Shown here one piece after another: positions 46,925-57,461 of a stretch of 64,000 nt of DNA (positions are counted from its first letter, which is position 1; the number at the start of each line of letters is the position of its first letter). Made by a program: the position numbers and the translations under genes. This stretch comes from Omphiscola glabra (taxonomy: Eukaryota > Mollusca > Gastropoda > Lymnaeidae). The stretch spans positions 23,564,918-23,628,917 of the forward strand of contig OZ024808.1 in assembly GCA_964017045.1 (NCBI GenBank), given 5' to 3'. Under the pieces are notes generated by a model. The model saw only the letters and a program-made list of their open reading frames with translations. It was not told where the DNA came from and searched no databases.

Positions 46925-47905
46925 GACCAATAGTCTATTTGATAATAGTGACCTATAGACTACTGCATAATAGTGATATATAGGCTATTGCATTAAAGTG
47001 AGCTATATACTTTTGCCTTATAGTGACCTAGAGACTATTGCATTATATTGACCTATAGGCTATTGGATTATATTGACCTATAGACTATTGCATTGTAGTG
47101 CTGTATAGATTTTTGCATTATAGTGACCTATATACTATTGTATTATATTGACCTATAGGCTATTATATTATAGTGACCTATAGACTTTTGCATTATAGTG
47201 ACCTATATACTATTCCATTATAGTGACCTATAGACTATTGCAATACAGTGACATATAGACTATTGCATTAAAGGGGGCTATAGACTATTGCATTATATTG
47301 ACCTATAGACTATTCCATTATAGTGAATTTATTGACTACTGCATTATAGTGACCAATAGACTACTGCATTATAGTGACCAATAGACTACTGCATTATAGT
47401 GACCAATAGACTATTGCATTATAGTGACCAATAGACTATTGCATTATAGTGACCTAAAGACTATTCCATTATATAGACTTTTAGACTATTGCATTAAATT
47501 GACCTATAGACTATTTCATTGTCGTGCTCTATAGATTTTTGCATTATAGTGACCTATAGACTATTGTATTATATTGACCTATAGGCTATTATATTATAGT
47601 GACCTATAGACTTTTGCATTATAGTGACCTATATACTATTCCATTATAGTGACCTATAGACTATTGCAATACAGTGACATATAGACTATTGCAATAAAGG
47701 GGGCTATAGACTATTGCATTATAGTGACCTTATTGACTACTGCATTATAGTGACCAATAGACTACTGCATTATAGTGACCAATAGACTATTGCATTATAG
47801 TGACCTAAAGACTATTCCATTATATAGACTTTTAGACTATTGCATTATATTGACCTACAGACTATAGCATTATAGTGACGTATAGACTAGTACATTATAT
47901 AATAA
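46925..47905. repeat. ~25-bp minisatellite with a ~426-bp higher-order repeat
   Basis: The unit is atagtgacctatagactatt plus gcatt, about 39 copies. Rare variants recur in the same order: caatacagtgacatatag then aaagggggctatagac at 47,251-47,290, and again at about 47,670-47,715. Confidence 0.95.
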
Positions 47906-48694
47906 GTTAGTGACAGATTACTTATTTTCTGTCACAATTCTTTTGCTACCTCTCGGATACTCATTCTCAGATAAGCGTATTTTTTTTAAAATTCTGCTTT
48001 TTTTCTGTTGTTTCTTCGCTGACGAAGGCTTCCTGTCGATACGCTCGTTGCTTCGTTGCGTTCCCTCTTTCGGGTTTGACCATACTTTGTTTTACTCGTT
48101 TCCTATACACTTTAAGTATGACTATAAAATAACGGTTTCTGGGAACAGTGGTTCCTACTTGTACACAGTGAGTGACTTACCATATTTTGATGCTACTACA
48201 ATCCACTGTCAATGAAACGCCGACACAATGGACATCTGTCTCCTAATCTCCTTTACATCGTATTTACATACATCCTGATTAACTCAACTTGCGGAATGAA
48301 TCAAATTATTAATTTTTTTAAAGACTTGGCATTAAAAACAATGATAAGATAAGAGACGACAGCGTCTGATAAGAGAGCATACACAAACAAGTCAGTCATC
48401 TCACATAGGCGGCAATGAGCAAGTATTCGGGAGCCCCCCTTGTTCATCACTGTATATTCCCCCGAAAAAAAACAATCCTTTCAAAAGGAGAACACGGCCC
48501 AGGCTACGATTTCGCCAGGCCTGGCAAGTGTGAATCGATAACGCAACCTTTCCAGACAGCTCGCGCCCAGCAGACGATTGTGTTTTAAGCCGGTGGTAGC
48601 CGGGCTGCGGTCTCGAAGAGTACGTCACAAAGAATGTTTAATCACTGGGTGACATCTTCAAGAGTGTTAATTTAAAATTAAAAAATATATATAT
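47906..48694. other. Non-coding interval
   Basis: No gene is supported. An open frame of 101 codons (plus 47,910-48,215) shows no domain and begins at the edge of the array. Confidence 0.4.
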
Positions 48695-48792
48695 ATAAAA
48701 AAAATAAAACTCCGTTCAATTTTTAATATTTATATATATATATATATATATATATAAATATTAAAAATTGAACGGAGTTTTATTTTTTTTAT
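48695..48792. repeat. 98-bp perfect palindrome with (TA)n centre
   Basis: The left arm holds taaaactccgttcaattttt then aatattta. The right arm is its exact inverse, ending attgaacggagtttta and T8. The centre is (TA)n. The arms are 49 bases each with no mismatch that I can find. Confidence 0.9.
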
Positions 48793-48992
48793 TTTTTTTT
48801 AAATGAATTTTTTTCAGATGTTTTCCAAATTACTTTCACAAAACAAAAAAACAAAAATGTTTCCGATCCGGTCAAAAAATGTATGGTCATGTGACTTTTA
48901 AACTTAAATCCCACTAACCAACAGATCCTGGCTATATTTATTTTATCAGCTTTCATAAGATCATAATATGTGCGTTCAGTTCTGAAGTATAG

Positions 48993-49372
48993 TTCAACAC
49001 AGTCCTTACTGAGACTGAGAGTTCCCAGTGTGGATGGACACAGAAAGAAGTCATACTGGAGTGCGCTCTTCAACACAGTCCTTACTGAGACTGAGAGTTC
49101 CCAGTGTGGATGGACACAGAAAGAAGTCATACTGGAGTGCGCTCTTCAACACAGTCCTTACTGAGACTGAGAGTTCCCAGTGTGGATGGACACAGAAAGA
49201 AGTCATACTGGAGTGCGCTCTTCAACACAGTCCTTACTGAGACTGAGAGTTCCCAGTGTGGATGGACACAGAAAGAAGTCATACTGGAGTGCGCTCTTCA
49301 ACACAGTCCTTACTGAGACTGAGAGTTCCCAGTGTGGATGAACACAGAAAAAAATCATACGGAGTGCGCTCT
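48993..49372 (+). repeat. 76-bp tandem repeat derived from a LINE C-terminal coding segment, 5 copies
   Basis: The copies start ttcaacacagtccttactga at 48,993, 49,069, 49,145, 49,221 and 49,297. Translated, a unit reads LRLRVPSVDGHRKKSY. The last copy runs without a break into the LINE 3' end that follows. The first four are nearly identical; the fifth has small changes. Confidence 0.95.
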
Positions 49373-49590
49373 TTTAGAGCGATAGCGCCAAAATTATGGA
49401 ACAGTTTGCCTCAATCTTTTGAGGGAAATTGAAAATGATAAAAAATGATTTAAAGAAACATTTAAAGACTTTTTTTAAATTTAAATAGATTTAAGAACAC
49501 CAGAGCGCAGTGAGCGTGCTAAATTAGCATGGATACAAGCGCCATTTAAGTATTCAATCAATCAATCAATCAATTAAATACCTGTTTAAA
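49373..49590 (+). mobile_element. Non-LTR retrotransposon (LINE) 3' end
   Basis: The translation FRAIAPKLWNSLPQSF is the usual last conserved motif of CR1/Jockey-type LINE proteins (AP.LWNSLP). It is followed by a short untranslated region with gagcgcagtgagcgtgctaa and the terminal microsatellite (aatc)n at about 49,556-49,574. Reading frame is lost after the motif. Confidence 0.8.
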
Positions 49591-49794
49591 AAATAAATAT
49601 TTTTGAGTTCGACCATAACTGATTGGTCAGTGATATGGTTATATTGTTGGCGATGTCAGAGGTCGGGAGCTATGAACCAGAGAATAATCTCTGAACTTTC
49701 CCCTCCTTTCATTTTAGATAATCTCAGTTTTCGTACTTACGACACACAAAAAATGATCAAAGAGGTTTCAAATTGATCTTTGGAAACTACCAGG

Positions 49795-50115
49795 CTACAC
49801 TCCTATACCCAAACTACCATTGCTAGAGCCACACTACCAGCCAGGATACACTGCTAGAGCCACACTACCAGCCAGGATACACTGCTAGAACCACACTACC
49901 TGGCCAGAATACACTGCTAGAGCCTCACTACCAACCAGGATACACTGCTAGAGCCACACTACCAGCCAGGATACACTGCTAGAACCACACTACCTGGCAA
50001 GAATACACTGGTAGAGCCACACTACCAGCCAGGATACACTGCTAGAACCACACTACCAGCAAGGAAACACTGCTGGAACCACACTACCAGCCAAGATAAA
50101 ATGCTAGAAACACAC
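49795..50115. repeat. ~34-bp minisatellite, ~9 copies
   Basis: The unit is actgctagagccacactacc plus agccaggatac, with a variant containing cctggccagaatac. Confidence 0.92.
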
Positions 50116-50119
50116 TACC

Positions 50120-50870
50120 TGGCCATTATGCTAGACCCACACTAACTGGCTTCTCTATTAGACTTCAGTGTCTCTCCAAGCAGCATAACCAACAATGCTA
50201 GACCCACACTAGAAGGCTTCTCTATTAGACTTCAGTGTCTCTCCAAGCAGCATAACCATCAATGCTAGACCCACACTAACTGGCTTCTCTATTAAACTTC
50301 AATGTCGCTCCAAGCAGGGCCGGCCCTAACAATTGCGGGGCCCTATGCGAAACGGTTTGCGCGGGGCCCAGTCTGGGTAGGGATAAGGATAATAAGTGAA
50401 AATTAAGATTTTGTATTAGAAAATAAATTAGCGCGGGGCCTATGAAAGTGCGGGGCCCATTGGGGCCGCATAGGTTGAAACGGCCTAAGGCCGGCCCTGG
50501 CTCCATGCAGCACAACCATCAATGCTAGACCCACACTAACTGGCTTCTCTATTAGACTTCAGTGTCGCTCCAAGCAGCACAACCATCAATGCTAGACCCA
50601 CACTAACTGGCTTCTCTATTAAACTTCAGTGTCTCTCTAAGCAGCACGACCATCAATGCTAGACCCACACTACCTGGCTTCTCTATTAAACTTCAGTGTC
50701 TCTCCAAGCAGCACGACCATCAATGCTAGACCCACACTACCTGGCTTCTCTATTAAACTTCAGTGTCTCTCCAAGCAGCACAACCATCAATGCTAGACCC
50801 ACACTACCTGGCTTCTCTATTAAACTTCAGTGTCTCTCCAAGCAGCACAACCATCAATGCTAGAGGGCAT
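50120..50870. repeat. ~67-bp minisatellite, interrupted by a MITE
   Basis: The unit contains cttcagtgtctctccaagca, gca(c/t)aaccatcaatgctag and acccacactaactggc plus ttctctatta. About eight to nine copies lie on both sides of the 185-bp insertion at 50,315-50,499. Confidence 0.93.
50315..50499. mobile_element. hAT MITE (CAGGGCCGGCC ends) inserted in a minisatellite
   Basis: It runs from cagggccggccctaacaatt to cctaaggccggccctg, with inner blocks gcggggccctatgcgaaa and gcggggcccattgggg. The 8-mers gctccaag (50,307-50,314) and gctccatg (50,500-50,507) match at 7 of 8. Removing the element and one 8-mer restores the 67-bp repeat unit exactly. Confidence 0.92.
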
Positions 50871-50964
50871 CTTGGAAATGTGCCCCAAATAAAAAAAAAC
50901 GCGAATGAAATTAGTCCTACAAGCAGTCCCCATGACGATATGTAATATGTATGATGACCTAGAT

Positions 50965-51160
50965 AAGTGGTTCTCAACCTGTGGGTCTCGACACCTTTGG
51001 GGGTCGAACGACCATTACACAGGGGTCGCCAAAGACTAAGACCATCGGAAAAGACACATTTATGAGGAAGCAAGGAAAATAATTTTATGGTTGTGGGGGT
51101 CACCACAACGTGAGGATCTGTATTAAAGGGTCGCGGCTTTAGGAAGGTTTAGGACCACTG
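50965..51160 (+). mobile_element. SPIN-like hAT MITE, copy 4
   Basis: It starts aagtggttctcaacctgtgg and continues gtctcgacacctttgggggt, cgaacgaccattacacaggg and gtcgcc. It ends aaggtttaggaccactg. The flanks acctagat and agttaggt match at 5 of 8, an old insertion. Confidence 0.88.
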
Positions 51161-51282
51161 AGTTAGGTGATACCACCTGGACCACACTCTTAGAATAGCT
51201 GAAAAGTTTTAACAATCGATAAGTGCAAAATATACTTTATTATTACTGTCGAATTAAAGTAACTTTAGGACCGTACTATAGA

Positions 51283-51655
51283 GCGCTGTCACTGTGTGCA
51301 CCTACTTAGAGCACTGTCACAGCATTCACCAAAACAGAGCACTGTCAATGCGTGCATCTAGATAGAGCACTGTCAATGCGTGCGATTAGATAGAGCACTG
51401 TCAATGCATGCACCATAATAGAGCACTGTCAATGCGTGCACCTAGATAGAGCACTGTCAATGCATGCACCATAATAGAGTAATGTCACATCATGCACCAA
51501 AACAGAGCACTGTCACTGCGTGCAACAAGTAGAGCACGTTCACAACGTGCATTTACATAGAGCACTGTCACGGCGTGCACCAAACTAGAGCACCGCCACA
51601 GCGTGCATCAAACTAGAGCACTGTCACAGCGTAAACCAAACTAGAGCACTACAAA
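51283..51655. repeat. ~28-bp minisatellite, ~13 copies
   Basis: The unit is tagagcactgtcaatgcgtg plus cacctaga. Copies are fairly diverged (cacagcgtgcatcaaac and others). Confidence 0.9.
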
Positions 51656-51739
51656 AAAGGGACCTAATTTAAAATTGTAAAGTTGCACTAAACTAGACCA
51701 TGTCAAACACAGTTAGAAGTCGAATATCCAGAGTGACGA

Positions 51740-52085
51740 TATATCTATTAAACATCACAAGATACCTATTACACATCACAAGCAGACCTGTTTACTCTTA
51801 CGATTTAGGCGTACAATGTACGATTTTGAGGCGTGTACATTATATATACTGTGTTTTTTTACTATTAAGATAATGTATTGAACGATTTTGTGATGATATT
51901 GTACGATTTTAAGATTTTGAGGGTAAACAGGTATGCACAAGATACCTATTACACATCACAAGATACCTACTACACATCACAAGCTATCTATTAAACATCA
52001 CAAGGTACCTCTTACACACCACAAGATACCCCTGACACACGATAAGATAGCTCTGTAGCACCCACAAGGTACCCTTGACACACAA
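51740..52085. repeat. ~21-bp minisatellite, interrupted by a MITE
   Basis: The unit is cacaagatacctattacaca + t, in about eight copies on both sides of the insertion at 51,783-51,935. It grades into the next array through acacaccacaagatacccc. Confidence 0.88.
51783..51935. mobile_element. MITE with ACCTGTTTAC ends inserted in a minisatellite
   Basis: The left end is cagacctgtttactcttacg and the right end gagggtaaacaggtatg; acctgtttac/gtaaacaggt are perfect inverses. Repeated tacgatttt blocks occur inside both arms. cacaag lies on both sides; taking one away restores the 21-bp host repeat. A hAT assignment is likely but unproven. Confidence 0.75.
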
Positions 52086-53112
52086 CAATGAGCCCCCGAT
52101 ACACCAAACGTACCCCTTGTCGCATCGCCAGTACCCATGTCCCCTGTCACATCGCCAGTACCCCTGTTCCCTATCACATCGCCAGTACCCCTGTCCCCGT
52201 CACATCGCCAGTACCCCTGTCTCTTGTCCCATCGCCAGTACCCCTGTCCCTTGTCACAACGCCAGCACCCACGTCCCTTGTCACAACGCCAGCACCCATG
52301 TCCCTTGTCACATCGCCAGCACCCATGTCCCTTGTCACAACGCCAGCACCCATGTCCCTTGTCACATCGCCAGCACCCATGTCCCTTGTCACATCGCCAG
52401 TACCCCTGTCCCTTGTCACAACGCCAGCACCCATGTCCCTTGTCACATCGCCAGCACCCCTGTCCCTTGTCACATCGCCAGCACCCCTGTCCCTTGTCAC
52501 ATCGCCAGCACCCATGTCCCTTGTCACAACGCCAGCACCCATGTCCCTTGTCACATCGCCAGCACCCATGTCCCTTGTCACAACGCCAGCACCCATGTCC
52601 CTTGTCACAACGCCAGCACCCATGTCCCTTGTCACAACGCCAGCACCCATGTGCCTTGTCACAACGCCAGCACCCATGTCCCTTGTCACAACGCCAGTAC
52701 CCCTGTCCTTTGTCACATCGCCAGTAGCCCTGTCCCTTGTCACATCGCCAGTACCCCTGTCCCCGTCACATCGCCAGCACCCATGTCCCTTGTCACATCG
52801 CCAGTACCCCTGTCACTTGTCACTTCGCCAGTACCCCTGTCCCCGTCACATCGCCAGTACCCCTGTCTCTTGTCACAACGCCAGTACCCCTGTCCCCGTC
52901 ACATCGCCAGTACCCCTGTCCCCGTCACATCGCCAGTACCCCTGTCTCTTGTCACAACGCCAGTACCCCTGTCCCTTGTCACATCGCCAGTACCCCTGTC
53001 TCTTGTCACATTGCCAGTACCCCTGTCTCTTGTCACAACGCCAGCACCCCTGTCCCTTGTCACATCGCCAGTACCCCTGTCCCTTGTCACAACGCCAGTA
53101 CCCTTGTCTCAC
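52085..53112. repeat. 27-bp minisatellite, ~38 copies
   Basis: The unit is ccagcacccatgtcccttgt plus cacatcg. The two switches cacatcg/cacaacg and ccatg/cccctg vary independently. 27 bases is nine codons and all frames lack stops, so open frames of 380 codons (plus) and 189 codons (minus) are repeat artefacts. Confidence 0.97.
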
Positions 53113-53480
53113 CCTGACATGCCACAAGCTAATCCCATCCACCATGATAATAGCCTGTTATACTATACAGCAATCAGCAGACAAATGGTACTGCAGACAC
53201 TGTCTCTCGTTAATGTCACGTGACAGAAGATGAGACAAATGGTGTTGCATCTGAAACCTACTTTGAAATAGAAATGCGGGACACTAAATACTCGAACTTG
53301 TCAAACTACACGGGCATGCTTAAAAATATAAGACTGAACGCGATATCCTTAATCATATCAAACTTAACAGGATATCCGCAAATATATGATAAAATATAGG
53401 ATAAAATATAGGATATAAATAGTATACGTTAAAACATATTAAACTCTATGGGATGAGCTTAAAGATATGACGCCATCAAT
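53113..53480. other. Spacer between two arrays
   Basis: Unique AT-rich sequence with a short gataaaatatag duplication at about 53,388-53,415. No gene is seen. Confidence 0.45.
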
Positions 53481-53483
53481 AAT

Positions 53484-54585
53484 GGTACTCACTGTGGTAA
53501 ATGTCACTACATCATGCATGGTACTCACTGTGGTAAATGTCACTACATCATGCATGGTACTCACTGTGGTAAATGTCACTACATCATGCATGGTACTCAC
53601 TGTGGTAAATGTCACTACATCATGCATGGTACTCACTGTGGTAAATGTCACTACATCATGCATGGTACTCACTGTGGTAAATGTCACTACATCATGCATG
53701 GTACTCACTGTGGTAAATGTCACTACATCATGCATGGTACTCACTGTGGTAAATGTCACTACATCATGCATGGTACTCACTGTGGTAAATGTCACTACAT
53801 CATGCATGGTACTCACTGTGGTAAATGTCACTACATCATGCATGGTACTCACTGTGGTAAATGTCACTACATCATGCATGGTACTCACTGTGGTAAATGT
53901 CACTACATCATGCATGGTACTCACTGTGGTAAATGTCACTACATCATGCATGGTACTCACTGTGGTAAATGTCACTACATCATGCATGGTACTCACTGTG
54001 GTAAATGTCACTACATCATGCATGGTACTCACTGTGGTAAATGTCACTACATCATGCATGGTACTCACTGTGGTAAATGTCACTACATCATGCATGGTAC
54101 TCACTGTGGTAAATGTCACTACATCTTGCATGGTACTCACTGTGGTAAATGTCACTACATCATGCATGGTACTCACTGTGGTAAATGTCACTACATCATG
54201 CATGGTACTCACTGTGGTAAATGTCACTACATCATGCATGGTACTCACTGTGGTAAATGTCACTACATCGTGCATGGTACTCACTATGGTAAATGTCACT
54301 ACATCATGCATGGTACTCACTGTGGTAAATGTCACTACATCATGCAGGGTACTCACTGTGGTAAATATCACTACATTATGCATGTTACTATTGTTACTCA
54401 CTGTGGTAAATGTCACTAAATCATGCATGGTGCTCACTGTGGTAAATATCACTACATTATGCATGTTACTATTGTTACTCACTGTGGTAAATGTCACTAC
54501 ATCATGCAGGGTACTCACTGTGGTAAATATCACTACATTATGCATGTTACTATTGTTACTCACTGTGGTAAATGTCACTAAAAAG
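53484..54585. repeat. 36-bp minisatellite, highly homogeneous, ~30 copies
   Basis: The unit is catgcatggtactcactgtg plus gtaaatgtcactacat. About 26 successive copies are almost identical. A few degenerate copies with an extra ttactattg follow at 54,380-54,585. The unit is twelve codons, so a perfect 12-residue repeat is readable in several frames, including MHGTHCGKCHYI. Confidence 0.98.
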
Positions 54586-54858
54586 AGACACTGTCTGTGC
54601 TAAATGACAATGAAATTCGTCCCAGTACTAAACTATATGCCGACACTATTTCTTGGGTATTGAACCCATTGAGAATCTTCCCAAAGTTCAAAGAAATCAA
54701 GCGATAACGTCCTATTTTCCAGCCTTAATATCGACGTTGTAATCCGTGTTAGATGGAGTTTTCATCTTTATTCTGTATATATGGATTTGTTGCAGCGGTC
54801 CTTGGATATTCAAGGGGCTTAACGTTGTATTGTGGAGAGACACAAAAGGAGTCCTAAC
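54586..54858. other. Spacer between two arrays
   Basis: Unique sequence; a minus-strand open frame (54,712-54,948) has no recognisable domain. Confidence 0.4.
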
Positions 54859-54859
54859 A

Positions 54860-55400
54860 GCTCGTGGTTTCTGTCCCGCCAGATGGTCACAGCTCGTCGT
54901 TACGGTCCCGCCAGTGGCGTAGCTAGAGTGTTTGGCGCCCGGGGACAAGATTCGCTTTAAAGCACATTTTGGCGCCCCTAACTAGCCGGCCCCCGGGTAC
55001 ATCTGTACCCCCCTGCCCCCCCCTACGCTACGCCTCTGGGTCCCGCCAGATGGTCTCAGCACGTGGTTTCGGTCCCACCAGATGGTCTCAGTTCGTGGTT
55101 TCTGTCCCGCCGGATGGTCTCAGTTCGTGGTTTCTGTCCCGCCAGATGGTCACAGCTCGTGGTTTCTGTCCCACCAGATGGTCTCAGTTCGTGGTTTCTG
55201 TCCCGCCAGATGGTCACAGCTCGTGGTTTCTGTCCCACCAGATGGTCTCAGTTCGTGGTTTCTGTCCCGCCGGGTGGTCACAGCTCGTGGTTTCGGTCCC
55301 GCCAGATGGTCATATCTCGTGGTTTCTGTCTCGCCAGATGGTCATATCTCGTGGTTTCTGTCCCGCCAGATGGTCACAGCTCTTGGTTTCGGTCCCGCCA
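54860..55400. repeat. ~32-bp minisatellite, interrupted by a MITE
   Basis: The unit is tgtcccgccagatggtcaca plus gctcgtggtttc, with the alternative tctcagttcgtgg. About 13 copies lie on both sides of the 54,912-55,038 insertion. Confidence 0.95.
54912..55038. mobile_element. hAT MITE (CAGTGGCGTAGC ends) with perfect 8-bp target duplication
   Basis: It runs from cagtggcgtagctagagtgt to ccctacgctacgcctctg (127 bp). ggtcccgc lies at 54,904-54,911 and again at 55,039-55,046. Removing the element restores the host repeat ggtcccgccagatgg. Confidence 0.92.
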
Positions 55401-55554
55401 CACTCGTTAATCAATACAATTACAAATGTACTTTAACGGCTACTTCATGTTATGAACTTGTTTACTTGAGATTGATTTACCTGATTACCTAAGTACCTAG
55501 GCTTGAAAGCCACAACGACATCTCATAGATTTGTATTAAATTCAGGCCCGTAGC

Positions 55555-55770
55555 ATGAGTGGGTTGTCCGTAGTATGAGCGGGCTGTCCGTAGTATGAGT
55601 GGGCTGTCCGTAGTATGAGCGGGCTGTCCGTATTATGAGCGGGCTGTCTGTAGTATGAGCGGGCTGTCCGTAGTATGAGCGGGCTGTCCGTATTATGAGC
55701 GGGCTGTCCGTAGTATGAGCGGGCTGTCCGTAGTATGAGCGGGCTGTCCGTAGTATGAGTGGGCTGTCCT
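55555..55770. repeat. 20-bp minisatellite, ~11 copies
   Basis: The unit is gtagtatgagcgggctgtcc, with the variants tattatgagc and tagtatgagt. Confidence 0.96.
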
Positions 55771-56205
55771 TCCCAGGTGGAACTTTTTTATTTTGGTGCG
55801 GTGGGGGAGCGGGGAGGGCGATCTTTTTTGGTAAACAGCATCCGCTATGTATGCCTTATATTTGATGTGGTTTATTGTATTTTTATGTATATTTTTTATT
55901 TTTCGCACGAGTCAGGGGCGGCCAATCATGGACCGCCCCGAAAATGACGCGCCAAGGTGTCGCACGCGATTGACGATCCCCTCCTCTTCCCCCCGCCCGC
56001 CTACAATTGGTTTATTTTCTGTCGCCATGCCAGCCAGACCTTGAACTCTCATAAACACTTGCCTTGTTTTCTTTCCTTTTTATTATCTTTCCATTCGTCC
56101 TTCCTGCTATTTCTTCCCGTAATCTTGAACAGCTAGCATGAATCTCGTTGTGTAGACCTTGGGTCAGAGGTCAGAGGTCGGGAACATGCGGCTCTTCGAT
56201 CTCTC
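55771..56205. other. Non-coding interval
   Basis: No gene is recognised. G-rich at 55,800-55,820, then unique sequence. Confidence 0.45.
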
Positions 56206-56209
56206 ATGT

Positions 56210-56345
56210 GTAGCTCTTTGATACAACTCGTTACTAGATCAAAATGTTTAATGTTCGGCTCTTTGATACAACTGGTTACTAGATCGAAATTTAATATCTT
56301 GCATTTGTTACATCTAGTTCCTAGATCAACATTTTAACATTCTGC
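56210..56345. repeat. Diverged ~58-bp repeat, 2-3 copies
   Basis: The phrase ggctctttgatacaactggt followed by tactagatcgaaat is repeated, with a third, weaker copy (gttacatctagttcctagatc). Confidence 0.7.
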
Positions 56346-56477
56346 TCTTTGCCACGATGAACAGTTTCAAGGGTCACCTCCGTTAAGTTATGTTGATCAG
56401 TGCTGTAACTTATCGATTTGAGAGTTTCGAATTTACTTCCTTTTTTAAAAAAAAAAATCAAACTACTGCCATGGCTA

Positions 56478-56865
56478 CAGTGGCGTAGCGAGCTTAACTC
56501 GCGCCCGGGGCACAATACCTTTTTAGCGCCCCCCAATACCTTTTTAGCGCCCCCCAATACCTTTTTAGCGCCCCCCAATACCTTTTTAGCGCCCCCCAAT
56601 ACCTTTTTAGCGCCCCCAATACCTCTTTAGCGCCCCCAATACCTTTTTAGCGCCCCCAATACCTTTTTAGCGCCCCCAATACCTTTTTAGCGCCCCCAAT
56701 ACCTTTTTAGCGCCCCCAATACCTTTTTAGCGCCCCCCAATACCTTTTTAGCGCCCCCCATTCGAAAACCATACAATATTATAGTAAAATATACCATTTG
56801 GCGCCCCTTTGTGAGTAGCGCCCGGGGCATGATGCCCCCCCCTTGTCCACCTCACTACGCCACTG
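56478..56865. mobile_element. hAT MITE with internal 21-bp array and perfect 8-bp target duplication
   Basis: It begins cagtggcgtagcgagcttaa then ctcgcgcccggggca. It ends gcgcccggggcatgatgccc, then cacctcactacgccactg. The 8-mer catggcta lies at 56,470-56,477 and again at 56,866-56,873. Between the ends, about twelve copies of ccaatacctttttagcgccc(c) form a minisatellite at 56,510-56,760. It shares ends with the element at 54,912. Confidence 0.95.
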
Positions 56866-56873
56866 CATGGCTA

Positions 56874-57458
56874 ATAAAATAAACATTTTTGAAACACCAT
56901 ACAGCATACTTCAGAATTTAAACCCAAAAAAATAGATAATAAAGCTAATTCAGTATGTGAATTGTGAATAGCAATGAAATTAAGCGTCAGTTCACACGAT
57001 CAAATTTTCGATGCAATTTTTGTATGACGCTTTGTCACAACTTTCAAATTACTATTTGACTATTTGATTAACCCCCCCCCCCCCCCCCCACCCCCACCCA
57101 AAAATAAAAAAAAATAAAAAATAAAAAAATAAAAGAAACCACGCACAAAATAGTGCGTTCATACTACAATTTGACGCGAAATTTGATCGCGTGAACTGAC
57201 GTGAAAGGAGAGGTTAACGCGTAACGAAAGGAAAAATGCAACAGAATAAGAAAGTAGAAGAATGTGTGACAAATAAAGGGAAAAAAAATTCCCAAAAAAA
57301 ACAAAAAAAAAAACCTTAAGCACCCTGACAACGCTGCGTTTAAACACATTTTACATCACAACCAGTTTTTAATTTTTTTTTTTTTAAAGTTTAGCTGTTC
57401 CACCAGATAACGAGTTCGTAAAGCAAGAAGTTTACTTAAACTTGTAAAGTACCGGTCA
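56874..57458. other. Non-coding interval
   Basis: A short inverted pair is present: gatcaaatttt near 57,000 and aaatttgatcgcgtgaactg at about 57,180, with agttcacacgatc at 56,990. This may mark a small palindromic element (56,985-57,200) whose centre holds the C20/A-rich run at 57,071-57,130. No gene is seen. Confidence 0.45.
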
Positions 57459-57461
57459 ACA

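Noticed and set aside
52075..53233. 381-382-codon plus frames and a 189-codon minus frame
   Set aside because: They are products of the 27-bp repeat. Frames on both strands are open and no domain is present.
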